NCBI GenBank assembly: GCA_022818135.1
Contig: JAFMSR010000006.1
Span: forward strand, 35,194,997-35,258,996
Length of the DNA stretch: 64,000 nucleotides
From: Saxidomus purpurata
Lineage: Eukaryota; Mollusca; Bivalvia; Venerida; Veneridae
Reading direction: 5' to 3'
Part shown: positions 37,541-49,508 of the stretch, piece after piece
How positions within the stretch are numbered: the first letter of the stretch is position 1
Layout of the letters: every line of letters begins with the position of its first letter
Position numbers and translations under genes: made by a program
Notes under the pieces: generated by a model
Database searches by the model: none
What the model was told of the DNA's origin: nothing
What the model saw: the letters and a program-made list of their open reading frames with translations, nothing else

Positions 37541-39664
37541 AACTAGAACTGTGTCCAAAGGACACGGATGCCCCCACTGTGCAGATGTGCTCGTAAACAA
37601 GAGCAGCTTCATTTAATGTCTACAAAATTCTGTTCTTATCATAGCGTTTCAGTTGAAATTTCCTCAATTCATGTATTAATGATAAAAAAGTTACCTAACT
37701 CTTGAGGCATCATATTTGGTCTCTTTACAGATGGAATACAATATTAGTGTCTGAATAAAACAAAATTTTGAAACACATGTCTGGTCTCCTAAAACTGCAG
37801 GAACACAATGCTGTGATCAGAGAAATATGTTGGGTATACAGTTACTTTTGGCTGTGGCAACTCATCTTTTACATAGACAAGATCAATAATAGATCCACTT
37901 AAGTGTGTTGGTAATGTCACACACTGGCGATAATTAAGCAGAGGTTCAGATAGTCTTCTGTACCAAACTGAATCAACGTTGATGTTGAAATCACCTAAGA
38001 TTATGTCAGGTTGCCTATCGTATACTGTGCTGGTAAGATCTGTAATAAATGTGGCAGGTGCTGTTGATGGAGATCGATAGAGTACCTGTATTGAGCCGAC
38101 ACCGGGTTTTGAAGATAATTCAACAAACAGCTGTTCCATAAAAAATCAACAAAGGGCCATAATTCTGTTAAATTTGGTCGCCGCAAAAATTCCTTCCTTT
38201 ACTTCCATCTACACATTAAGGTTGTTCATCACTGGAAGTTTAAGCAAAATCTGCCATCCGGTTTAAGAGGAGTTGCTTTCACAACATTTCTATATGGTAT
38301 ATAGTGAAAAAATCAACAAAGGGCCATAATTCTGTTAAATTTGGTCGCCGCAAAAATTCCTTCCTTTACTTCCATCTACACATTAAGGTTGTTCATCACT
38401 GGAAGTTTAAGCAAAATCTGCCATCCGGTTTAAGAGGAGTTGCTTTCACAAAATTTCTATATGGTATATAGTGAAAAAATCAACAAAGGGCCATAATTCT
38501 GTTAAATTTGGTCGCTGCGAAAATTCCTTCCTTTACTACCATCTACACATTAAGGTTGTTCATCCCTGGAAGTTTAAGCAAAATCTGCCATCCGGTTTAA
38601 GAGGAGTTGCGTTCACAAGATTTCGGGACGTACGGACGGATGGACGGACTGACGGACGGACGGACAAGTGCAACGCTATATGCACCCCACTTTGTGGGGG
38701 CATAAAAATCAACAAAGGGCCATAATTCTGTTAAATTTGGTCGCAACAAATTTATATGGTATATAGTGAAAAAATCAACAAAGGGCCATAATTCTGTTAA
38801 ATTTGGTCGCAACAAAAATTTCTTCCTTTACTACCATCTACACATTAAAGCTGTTCATCCCTGGAAGTTTAAGCAAAATCTGCCATCCGGTTTAAGAGGA
38901 GTTGCGTTCACAATATTTCTATATGGTATATAGTGAAAAACTTAACAAAGGGCCATAATTCTGTTAAATTTGGTCGCAACAAAAATTCCTTCCTTTACTA
39001 CCATCTACACATTAAGGTTGTTCATCCCTGGAAGTTTAAGCAAAATCTGCCAACCAGTTTAAGAGGAGTTGCGTTCACAAAATTTCTATATGGTATATAG
39101 TGAAAAAATCAACAAAGGGCCATAATTCTGTTAAATTTGGCCGCAGCAAAAATTCCTTCCTTTACTGCCATCTACACATTAAGGTTGTTCATCCCTGGAA
39201 GTTTAAGCAAAATCTGCCATCCGGTTTAAGAGGAGTTGCGTTCACAAAATTTCTACATAGTATATAGTGAAAAAATCAACAAAGGGCCATAATTCTGTTA
39301 AATTTGGTCGCAGCAAAAATTCCTTTCTTTACTACCATCTACACATTAAGGTTGTTCATCCCTGGAAGTTTAAGCAAAATCTGCCATCCGGTTTAAGAGG
39401 AGTTGCGTTCACAAGATATATAGTGAAAAAATCAACAAAGGGCCATAATTCTGTTAAATTTGGTCGCCGCGAAAATTCCTTCCTTTACTACCATCTACAC
39501 ATTAAGGTTGTTCATCCCTGGAAGTTTAAGCAAAATCTACCATCCGGTTTAAGAGGAGTTGCGTTCACAAGATTTCGGGACGTACGGACGGACGGACGGA
39601 CGGACTGACGGACTGACGGACAAGTGCAACGCTATATGCACCCCACTTTGTGGGGGGCATAAAA
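37541..39664 (-). mobile_element. F3 element with endonuclease relic
   Basis: The left end is AACTAGAACT, the perfect hairpin GTGTCC-AAA-GGACAC (37,551-37,565), then ATGCCCCCAC (37,568-37,577). An endonuclease-domain relic on the minus strand fills 37,789-38,139. About nine 167-bp monomers follow (CAACAAAGGGCCATAATTCT), with GACGGACGGAC tracts. Two right-end hairpins (TGCACCCC-ACTTTG-TGGGGGCA) lie near 38,677-38,703 and 39,635-39,660, so the array is itself recombined or nested. On the minus strand the 3' end is a hairpin followed by AGTTCTAGTT, close to a Helitron 3' end. Confidence 0.75.
37789..38139 (-). pseudogene. AP-type endonuclease domain, C-terminal part, inside F3
   Basis: A 116-residue open frame carries GDFN (residues 49-52), SIIDLVYV (83-90) and the catalytic SDHS (107-110). 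It ends in a stop six residues later (IVFLQF). It also has the YRSPS segment common in CR1-like endonucleases. This is the C-terminal two thirds of an exonuclease/endonuclease/phosphatase-fold domain. Its N-terminal side is cut exactly where the F3 tandem array begins. Read on the minus strand it lies about 250 bp before the element's 3' hairpin. Helentrons, a Helitron branch, encode Rep-helicase proteins with an endonuclease at the C-terminus, so this fits a deletion relic of an autonomous parent. The alternative is a LINE fragment caught in the element. Confidence 0.75.
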
Positions 39665-40509
39665 ATCAAAAACATTGGTGAAGATGTTAATAGTAAACAT
39701 TCATTTTAAGTTTCAAGTCAATTCATTTGACAGTATTCAAGATATTTAGATATCTGACTTTATAAAATCTTTTCCCAAAAATTCTTAGTTAAAAAGGGGC
39801 ATAAATCTAACAAAAATCAAAACAGAGTTATGGGGATTGTTTCCTCAGTTGAAGATGTTGATGGTGGACACATAATTTGAGTTTCAAGTCAATACCTTTG
39901 AAAGTATTCAAAATATTTGACTTTATAAAATCTTTAACTATCTTTAACTAAAAATTCTAAGTTAAAAAGGGGCATAAATCTGTCAAAAATCAAAACAGAG
40001 TTATGGGGATTGTTTCCTCTGGTGTAAATGTTGATGGTTAACATATGTTTTGAGTTTCAAGTCAATACCTTTGATAGAATTCAAGATATTTGAATTTATA
40101 AAAAACTTTAACCAAAAATTCTAAGTTAAAAAGGGGCATAAATCTGTCAAAAATCAAAAAAGAGTTATGGGGATTGTTTCCTCAGGTGAAGATGTTGATG
40201 GTAGACACATACTTTGAGTTTCAAGTCAATACCTTTGATAGTATTCAAGATATTTGAATTTATAAAAAACTTTAACCAAAAATTCTAAGTTAAAAAGGGG
40301 CATAAATCTGTCAAAAATCAAATCAGAGTTATGGGGATTGTTTCCTCATGTGTAAATGTTGATGGTAAAGATATAGTTTGAGTTTCAAGTCAATACCTTT
40401 GATAGTATTCAAGATATTTGACTTTATAAAGAAAACTTTAACCAACACAGACGCCGATGCCGAGGCGAGTGCAATAGCCTCCTAATTCTTCGAATAGTCG
40501 AGCTAAAAA

Positions 40510-41476
40510 TGCTATAAATGGCTTCATTAGCTTGAACGCAGGCATGCCTTAAAAATCTCCCACAAAAATGACCAAACTCCCTCATTTTTAGGACAAATCT
40601 CCCTCATTTCTATCAAAAATGGTTCACAGGTATGGCCAAGGTGTATAGCTTGGCATAATATTTACAAATAACATTAAAATAATAATGATAGACAGCAAAA
40701 TAAAACAATATGGGCACTTTTACTAACCCAACCACAAAAAAATAAGGAAATTTCAACATTTTCAGTAAAATGCCAATATTTTTATTAATTTTCAGACAAA
40801 TCATTTGAAACTTTTTTGTGCCAGTTTTGTATCATATCTCTGTAAATGATAACAAAGAATTGCCAATTTGACACCTTTAATTTTAAAAACGAGAATAAGA
40901 GAAACCCTGAGAATACGAGAAACAGGGATATAAGATCCCCGTCAAACCTGGAACAAATATATACTACCGGGATTGGAAACGGCTACTGATACGCTAACCC
41001 ATTATCGATTTTTATTGCCGTCCATGGCCCCCATTTTGAAAGACAATTCGCATTTTTTACCGTACTCAACACAACAAAATACGCCAATTTCAACCACTTT
41101 GAAGTGTTTCAAGCACTAGAAACATCACTTTTCTTTAAATTAAATTATATTTTCCAGCACAAGACTTGGAACAACGTCAAAACATGCTGGGAAATGCGAC
41201 TGGTTATTTTAAATCCTCTTTCAGATCCATCGCCATTTTGGAGCGAACACTCTTAAAAAACACATTCATCATCATCATCATCTACAGTGATTGCATCACT
41301 GGAGTATACTCGTCATGCTCATTGATTTCGAAACAATTCTGACTGGCCCACTGGATACAGGTGTGTTGCATCTCAATCAGACGACCATACAAATAGCTCA
41401 TTTCGAGACGGTCATGTGATACCAACAATGGGGTTTTCGAAATGAATGAGCAAGACTCAGTTGGGAACTCGCCTGT
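40510..41476. other. Non-coding, nothing recognised
   Basis: AT-rich, with a short CAT/ATC microsatellite near 41,263-41,282. No gene. Confidence 0.4.
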
Positions 41477-42830
41477 AACTAGAGCTATCACTAAATGTGA
41501 TTAATACCCCCAAAAGACTGCTTTATAAACTGAGAAAGTTCGTAGTAACAGAATACCTTGCAAACAAACTAAAAAGAGATATTGTTCTTGGCAATAACTC
41601 TGTAATTTGTCAAGATAGAGTTATGGTTCTTGTACACTGCACTTCCTCTCAATGTGCTTGACCATTGTATGAAGTTGTATTGAATTCCAACCAATAGTTT
41701 TCGAATAATGCTCCGGACAAGTAAAAGTAACAAAAGGCAATAACTCTGAAATGAGTCAAGATAGAGTTATTGTTCTTTCGCACTGCACTTCCTGTCATTG
41801 TGCTTGACCATTTTATGAAGTTGTATTGAATTCCAACCAGAAGTTTTCGAATAATGCTCCGGACAAGGAAAAGTAACAAAGGGCAATAACTCTGTAATGA
41901 GTCAAGATTGAGTTATGGTTCCTGTGCACTGCACTTCCTCTCATTGTGCTTGACCATTGTATGAAGTTGTTTTGAATTCCAACTAGTACTTTAAGAATTA
42001 TGCTCCGGACAAGGAAAAGTAACAAAGGGCAATAACTCTGTAATGAGTCAAGATGGAGTTATGGTTCTTGTGCACTGCACTTCCTCTCAATGTACTTGAC
42101 CATTGTATGAGGTTATACTGAATTCCAACCAGTAGTTTTCAAGGAATGCTCTGGAGAAGAAAAAATAACAAAGGGCAATAACTCTGAAAATACTCTAGAT
42201 AGAGTTATGGTTCTTGTACACTACATTTCCTCTCATTGTGCTTCATCATTGTATGAAATTGTATTGAATTCCAACCAGAAGTTTTCAAGTTATGCTCCAG
42301 ACAAGGAAAAGCAACAAAGGGCAATAACTCTGTAATTAGTCAAGATGGAGTTATGGTTCTTCTGCACTGCACTTCCTCTCAATGTGCTTGACCATTGTAT
42401 GAAGTTGTATTGAATTCCAACCAGTAGTTTTCAAGTTATGCTCCGGACAAGGAAAAGTAACAAAGGGCAATAACTCTGTAATTAGTCAAGATGGAGTTAT
42501 AGTTCTTGTGCACTGCACTTCCTATCATTGTGCTTGACCATTATATGAAGTTGTTTTGAATTCCAACCAGTAGTTTTCAAGTTATGCTCCGGACAAGGAA
42601 AACTAACAAAGGGCAATAACTCTGTAATTAGTCAAGATGGAGTTATAGTTCTTGTGCACTGCACTTCCTCTCAATGTGCTTGATCATTGTATGAAGTTGT
42701 ATTGAATTCCAACAAGCAGTTTTCAAGTTATGCTCCGGACAAGGAAAATGCAACAGACCGACCAACCGACCGACCGACCAACCACCGGGTGACTCCTATA
42801 TACCCCCCTAAACTTCGTTTTGGGGGTATA
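41477..42830 (-). mobile_element. F2 element
   Basis: The left end is AACTAGAGCT with hairpin ATCAC/GTGAT, then TAATACCCCCAAAA. Eight or nine monomers follow, the right-hand ones more uniform than the left. An ACCAACCGACCGACC tract is followed by the right hairpin TACCCCCC...TTTTGGGGGTATA. Confidence 0.8.
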
Positions 42831-43204
42831 AGTTCCCCGTAGTGTCTGTAAAGACTTTCATGCATGCGAGTAATATGCAAAACATTATTTTATCAAATTG
42901 ATTACTTTATTTGCCTCGAAATATGCTAAATGTTACAGAACAGGGTGCTGAACACGGTCTGTTTGACCAGACGAACCTGTGTCTTACCTTCAGAAATTTC
43001 AATTTTCAGGAAGTTTAGAGATGGCTAATGAACGCAATGCTCACTGACACAGGCTATGGTTATACTTATTGGGTAGAATAATCTTTCGACGTTTTAAGAA
43101 GACCAAGTTTAAGCCGAAATGTCATTTATTCGTAGAGAAAAGTTAGTCGATAGCAGACAGGGGGTGTTCTTGTGAATCAGCCAGTTTTATCCCTTGTATA
43201 TACA
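42831..43204. other. Non-coding spacer
   Basis: No gene, RNA or repeat boundary supported. Confidence 0.35.
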
Positions 43205-43813
43205 TAGAGTGGGGGAACCTATGCTGGAGGTATTTTGAATGTATATCAGCTGTTCAGAAAGCAGGAAATCCTTACCATTTTGATTTGCCTCAGCGAAAAC
43301 ATAATGCTATCCCTGCTAAATCATAAGATGTTGATGTGCTTCATCACATGACTATGTCCTTCTGTAAGCTATTGACACGACACATGTCAAAACTTGAAAT
43401 TTCACAACGAAGGGAACCAATGCTGGTGGTATGTGATATTTGACAATCAACAGGTTGGAAATAGTTTTAAGAGCCTAAATATTAACAAACAAGATATAAC
43501 AGTTTCCATAGAATATATATTTTTATACAAAAGAAATAAGTTTTATCAAAAATGCTAACTTTAACTGGGTGATTTTGATGTCTATATTTAAGAATTTTTC
43601 TAGCGAAATGGATCGTGTACAATTGTATCAGCTCCTTTGATGTCACAGAGCTGCACTTGCGGCTATCAATACGTTTGCTGTTTAAGCATTCCATCGACTG
43701 TCAATGCTGAATATACCATAAAAAATATTTCTTCATCTGCTTTTCTGTAAATAGCTGTTTTCTGGAGATACCACCAGCATAGGGATACTGCCAGCATAGG
43801 TTCCACCACTCTA
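43205..43813. mobile_element. TA-flanked MITE (Tc1/mariner-like)
   Basis: Terminal inverted repeats of 20-21 bp with one mismatch (43,207-43,227 and 43,791-43,811; shared core GGAACCTATGCTGG) are flanked by TA on both sides (43,205-43,206 and 43,812-43,813). The core is repeated inside in diverged form near 43,413 (GGAACCAATGCTGG) and 43,771 (CCAGCATAGGG). No transposase frame. TA target sites suit Tc1/mariner-type elements. Confidence 0.65.
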
Positions 43814-45161
43814 GTTCCCACATTAACATTATTTACCTCCCTTGTCCAGAATTGTCAGCCATATTGTATGGCAACTTTCCTTAAAGTTAATAGGGGAAAA
43901 TCGACTAAACCATTACAAACTAATCAGATTAATAAACATAATAAATCTATGCTGCTGGTATTGGCAGATGACTCAGCGGGTTCATTAAAATGTGGTTGTC
44001 AAACATAAATTCTTTTTTTTTTAATTATCACATAATTGAGAAAAAATCCTATTAATGTTTTATCAGTTATGCCATTCAAAACTGCTGCAAATTCAGAGCA
44101 ATGGAAGTAAATATTGCGGATGTGCACTAACAAAGTTAGCACTCTATCCGTATGCTACGACCGGATGTAAACATAAGGCACACACAGAGCATGCGCGAGC
44201 GTTTAACCCAACCCATATATTCAAATTTACTCGTTACATTTTTGAATCAGTCGAATGTTTTTTTAATAGATGAACGTTAATATACAATTTGATTTGTTCC
44301 CCACTATATAAATTATAAAAGTTACTCGACGAGGTTTCGATCTCTGATCTCCCGCGTGCCAAGCGGGGATATAATGCACTGCGCCAATGAGGCTTTACAT
44401 TTTATAGTGTATAACTTCGTTATTTATCAATGCAGACGTTTGTTTCGGAATGGCGGTACAAATTTATGTAAACAAACGAATTTAACTTCCCAGACACTTT
44501 AAATAAGAAGTGGACACATGATAAACTTGGTAGTTTCGTAAAGTATATTCAAATATCTGTTAGAAAAAAATTGTCTTCATGTTCAAAAAAATTTCAAAGT
44601 TGGTTTATAAGGCTATTTCCAGCCGCTACCCGTCGGCAGAATCTCAGTCGTTCCGATTAATTTCTGAACTTTATAACGCTCGTAAACTATCAATCATTGG
44701 TCATTTTTTATCATATTTCTTTTATTTTATTTATCATTCTATATTCAATCAAAAACCATCAATTTTTCTTACATGGAAGAAAATTGTTAAACGTGGCGAG
44801 CTTTGCAAACGGACATGTGTCGATTTCCAACGTGCAGTAGCGCGCTTACCGTAATTCAAATATGGCGGTTCATTTGCATAATTTATTCATAAACGTAGGA
44901 GCATAGAACTTCGTTAGTGATGTGGGAACTGTGTATTATATAGAAGGTGGGTGGGGTATGATTCGATCCCCTGTGACTGAAACTAAAGTAAAGCAAAGTA
45001 GTTTCCAAATTCAATGTTCCGCAATTTTTCAGTTTATTCAGTGAGATTGCAAGCTTTAACAATAAGGTAATTGGGGAAAACAGATTTATCTTCTGATTTC
45101 AGATTTTTTAACTCGTCTTTATTCATAATTTTTCTTTCATCATAATCGTCAAACGCTTTCC
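43814..45161. other. Non-coding; contains one tRNA-like relic
   Basis: No protein gene is supported. A 91-codon frame at 44,579-44,854 has no recognisable domain. The tRNA-like relic at 44,324-44,394 is listed separately. Confidence 0.35.
44324..44394 (-). tRNA. tRNA-Ala-like relic
   Basis: On the minus strand an A box (TTGGCGCAGTGC) is followed by an anticodon stem CCCGC/GCGGG with the 7-nt loop TTGGCAC, giving anticodon GGC (Ala). The T arm (GATCGAAAC) pairs poorly and the acceptor stem not at all. It is probably a pseudogene or the head of a SINE. Confidence 0.4.
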
Positions 45162-45239
45162 AAAGAACGACAACTCTGTATAGACTTTGTAGGCTAAACA
45201 CCACTAAATATGACACTTCCGACAGAGTTGTCGTTCCTT
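45162..45239. repeat. Short inverted repeat
   Basis: AAAGAACGACAACTCTGT (45,162-45,179) faces its complement at 45,222-45,239 with one mismatch in 18 and a 42-base spacer. GAGTTGTCGTT also occurs twice at 62,078-62,115. It may be a very short MITE. Confidence 0.55.
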
Positions 45240-47865
45240 ACACTAACTCCGACCTGCAAAACCGCTATTTCGTTCTGTTTAAAGTGTGTTTTATAAAAGC
45301 ACACAACAATATTGCCAGTGTCCAGAAAATACAAATTTTTGACGTTTTCCCGTTTTTTGCTGTTTCTTTACAATTATAGAATAAATTTTATATTGAGTCG
45401 GCAAGAGGTACAAATAAAATCAACATAAGCTCTCCAGGAGATTTTACAACCGACTATTAACAAACATTAACAGGGTCGAAGGGTTACTTTAAATTTCAAG
45501 CACTTTTCCAGGCCTGAAAAATGACATGAAAAAATCAAGGAACCCTGTTTCTGTAAATGTATGTTACTTGTGAATTTGCTTGATATGAATTATTGGTAGT
45601 TACAAACAAATTTAGAAGCCGCAACTATGTCCAAACCCAAAATGTTGTTAACCTGTTCACAATCTGATGTCTTTTTTAGGGAATAAAATTATTGTATGGT
45701 TACATGGTTATGCATATGAATTAACAGTCTGTACATATTTCTTGATTGCAGGTACAAAACTGCTGGCAGAAGCTACACAGAAAGAAGTTTCAATGACAAA
45801 ATACAAATAGAAAATTTATTTCTTGTCGGTATGGCAATATAAATAACATTAGCTATGAATAGCTATTGACCGACTAAACCGACAACCAGCACCAAGATGC
45901 TTTCTGTACTCTGCTGTAAGAATGGTTTCCCAGGTTTGACCTGGCAGCACCAAACAGGATCACACTTGAGTGCAATGATTCTGTGTTACTACAAAACAAT
46001 ATGTATGGAAAAAATAAGACCATGAATAGCTACCAGTAACCAGCCTTCAATGACACTCAAGACAGAATGAGCCAGCTATAATTCTGTGTAAGTATAAGCT
46101 AGGACTTGATGTTTTTCTAATCTACTGTGTTGCATGCCAGTTACTTACAATTTCGGAAACAAAACTTGAAAAGTTATACACATATCGGTAACAGTACTTT
46201 GTGCTCTCCTACCATGTAGGGTTTTATTATCAAAAATGCATGCCTCGTAAATTTTCAATGGGATCCATTTAGCTTAATAAGCTTAATAATTCAGTACTTT
46301 TTTTTACGTATAATCAATATCATTCTATTGAAACTAAATACTTGAGTTTTTAAAGATTTATCTGAGATAATTTAAAACCAATTATCAATATAAAGTAAAC
46401 ATAAATCATAGCATAATGATTTGAGACATTCGAACCTATATATCTATTGTGATGTCAACAGGTGCCCGGATAATCGCACGGTGAACGAGTAAGTCTTCCT
46501 CGTTATATCGCAAGTATTTAGCAAACCTAAAACCCAGACTTATATACATGAGAGTCATGAAAGTAATGTCACACTTTACAATGAGGCAGTTTTGGCTGAA
46601 ATCTTTCCTTCTGCAGTAGCACATGTGCTTTCCTGAAACCTTCAAAAGATTGCATTCAAGGTCATTTCAAGTTCATGTAATTCTGAAAGAAAAGCAACAA
46701 CTAAGTAGTTGAAGGTTTGTTTGGTACATATTGACAAAAGGTCAGTCAGATGAGTGTTGGTCTTATATGAAAATGGCTGTAAATTTCTTTCTGCAAAAGA
46801 GCATCCACTTTTCAAAAAGCCTTTTCAAATGGCGATCATTGAGGCTAATTTTGACTATTGCAATACTATTGCTGGAACACCTATGGTTATGTAAGCTGAT
46901 CGCCTGTATATAACTGAAAAGAAGTAAAATTCAAGATATAACGTCAATATAATGCTTTTTACACAGTTTAGACAACTTGAACCTCATGGATGTTCAAAAA
47001 TGGGAAATGTAAGAATTTTGCAATAAAGGACATTCATTAAAACCAGCACACTCCCCAAAATAAAGTGCTACTCCATAAATTTACTAGTATAAAAGAATAG
47101 TGCACTTGTGTACAGATAGTGAAAAAGCGACAGCCGGAATGGACACTATGGTATTCCACACATTGTCCTCTACAACTGTGTTATATATTGAATTAAATCA
47201 TATAGCCTACGGCTGAGATACTAAAAATAGCTAAGTTGACCATATTTTGGTTTTGAGAACTACATTGTGATGTTCACCTTTAAGTTACACACCCAAGTGT
47301 TGTGCAATCCAAAAATTCCCTTGGTCCTCAAAAATTACTGAAAGTTTGATCGAAACTCAAGTACAGAGTTGAACAGTAAGAAATAAAGGCTGGGACACAA
47401 ACTATAGCTATTCTTATGATTATATTTGGCGTTAATAAAATTTTGTGATTTCAAGTAATCCTACATATTGGCGGTGTCGAAAATTTGGGCATTTGAGTAG
47501 AACTGCTACTTTAAAACACCAACTTAAGTACCTAAACCATGATGACATTGTGTCTGTGCATTAGAACATATTCAAAACCCAATAAACATGTCAAAATTAC
47601 AGCCCAAGGCAGACTCTTTTGGGAACCAGTCCTAAATTATCAATACTATCACCTTCTGCACTGCAATTCACAGCAAGTTTAGTGAGGATTAGTTAAGAAT
47701 TATCTAAGTTATAGACCGGATAACTTTCTGGACCCCGACTGCCCACCTGCCCATCCATCACAGGAAATACCATAATATGGCCATATTAAAAGAGCCAAAC
47801 TGATGTATGACTGCGATTTTATTTTATGTTTTTTGATGGTTTATTGAAATGTAACAGTGAATATA
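45240..47865. other. Non-coding, nothing recognised
   Basis: 2.6 kb without a supported gene. Near 45,480-45,550, AGCACTTTTCCAGG and GGAACCCTG look like the end of a hAT-type element similar to that at 32,686, in opposite orientation. Confidence 0.35.
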
Positions 47866-48195
47866 TAGAGGCTAATTGTTGGTTTTGGTATATCACATTG
47901 TGATTTCACTGAGTGGGCACCAAAAGTGATATTATCACGAGTGGCACAGCCACAAGTGAAAATAACTACTTTTGGTGTTCACGAGTGAAATTAAAGTGTT
48001 ATTACACCGACACAAACAATTTCTCTGTTTATTTGATGGTTAAAACTCTGCTTTTATTGAGTTTGTTTCTACAAAACATCGAAAATCCCGGGAAACGTCA
48101 TCAGAAAACAGTGCACAAATGACGTCATTATCGCCGCATGGTCTCCAGCATTAATTACACTCGGTATACATTTTGACGTAAATCCGGGCTAAAGA
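47866..48195 (+). repeat. Palindromic interspersed repeat R1, copy 2
   Basis: Same order as 1241-1600: TAGAGGCTAATTGTTGG, a palindrome around GAGTGGCACAGCCAC, a TCGAAAATCCCGGGAAAC segment, and TGACGTCA at 48,120-48,127. Enough differences exist to call it an old independent copy. Confidence 0.6.
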
Positions 48196-48371
48196 TTGCA
48201 AAAACAGTGAAAGTAACTAGATGCCCATGTGCAACATGTCAAGCCGCCAGCTGTCAAAAGGGCTAACTCCTTCCCAACTAGAGATAGTTCAAAATACACC
48301 TAAATATTGGATGTAACATGCATGTTGTACCACAGAAAAGTGGTCTCGATTTTTCTCTAAGGCCAGTAATA

Positions 48372-49458
48372 AACAAGAGCTGTCTCATGACAGTACGCTC
48401 GACTATTCGAAAGCTTGTCGGTAAAATGGGGTTTTTTGTCTAAGAACAGGTGAAATGTGTAATTGTCTATAAGAATTAAGGTCAAAGATATGAAACTTGT
48501 TCAAAGACCTTTGTAAATGTACATTACATGCAAAGCCTTACTCTGGATTCTGTAAGCCAACTGGGGTGAGAAGGGGGGATAATTTCAAAGAAATACATCA
48601 CCTTGTATATTTGATCATGCATAACTTTGTAAAGTTTCAGACTTGATATGTATAAAATTAAAACAGCATGACCACATAATTAAAAAGTAGTTAAAAAGGG
48701 GCATAAATATGTCAAAAATAAAAAACATTTGTGAAGATGTTGATAGTAAACATACATATTAAGTTTCAAGTCCATATGTTTGATAATATTCAAGATATTC
48801 AACTTTATAAAAATCTTTAACAAACAAATCTAAGTTAAAAAGGGTCATAAATCTAACAAAAATCAAAACAGAGTTATGGGGATTGTTTCCTCAGGTGAAG
48901 ATGTTGATGGTGGACACATCCTTTGAGTTTCAAGTAAATACCTTTGTAAGTATTCAAAATACTTGACTTTATAAAATCTTTTCCCAAAAATTCTAAGTTA
49001 AAAAGGGACCTAAATCTGTCAAAAATCAAAAAAGAGTTATGGGGATTGTTTCCTCTGGTGTAAATGTTGATGATTAACATATATTTTTAGTTTCAAGTCA
49101 ATACCTTTGATAGTACTCAAGATATTTGAATTTTTAAAAAACTTTAACCAAAAATTCTAAGTTAAAAAGGGGCATAAATCTGTCAAAAAACAAAACAGAG
49201 TTATGGGGATTGTTTCCTCAGGTGTAGATGTTGATGGTAAAGATATACTTTGAGTTTCAAGTCAATACTTGTGATAGAACTCAAGATATTTGAATTTATA
49301 AAAAACTTTAACCAAAAATTCTAAGTTAAAAAGGGGCATAAATCTGTCAAAAAACAAAACAGAGTTATGGGGATTGTATAAAAAACTTTAACCAACGCAG
49401 ACGCCGACGCTGGGGCGAGTGCAATAGCCTCCTTATTCTTTGAATAGTCGAGCTAAAA
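48372..49458 (-). mobile_element. F4 element
   Basis: The left end AACAAGAGCTGTC-TCAT-GACAG is followed by GCTCGACTATTCGA (48,397-48,410). Five or so monomers of about 164 bp follow. The right end has the inverted motif TGAATAGTCGAGC then TAAAAA, preceded by GACGCCGACGCTGGGGCGAG. Confidence 0.8.
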
Positions 49459-49508
49459 AGTTACAATATAAGCTATTTATAGTAACAACAAAGGGAAGTA
49501 ATTCTAAA

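Larger units (their letters stand above)
37134..40509 (-). mobile_element. F4 element split by an F3 element
   Basis: The left end AACAAGAGCTGTC-TGAT-GACAGC forms a perfect hairpin, then GCTCGACTATTCGAA. Monomers of about 164 bp (TTAAAAAGGGGCATAAATCT, GAGTTATGGGGATTGTTTCC) lie at 37,500-37,540 and 39,665-40,440. The right end is TTCGAATAGTCGAGCTAAAAA, an exact 15-bp complement of the left motif, preceded by the hairpin GAGGC...GCCTC. F3 (37,541-39,664) interrupts a monomer between TATGTCA and AAAATCAAAAAC. Confidence 0.8.

Noticed and set aside
39267..39608. 113-codon plus-strand frame with internal repetition
   Set aside because: It is a translation of F3 monomers and the GACGGACGG tract.
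35419..42830. Regularly spaced repeats as a CRISPR array
   Set aside because: Units are contiguous 146-167-bp monomers without spacers, in eukaryotic DNA.
44579..44854. 91-codon plus-strand frame
   Set aside because: The composition is that of AT-rich non-coding DNA, with no recognised domain or splice support.
32686..45545. CAGGGTTCC (32,686) and GGAACCCTG (about 45,537) as two ends of one large transposon
   Set aside because: Flanking bases do not form a target duplication, and the 13 kb between hold many unrelated elements. They are more likely two separate end fragments.
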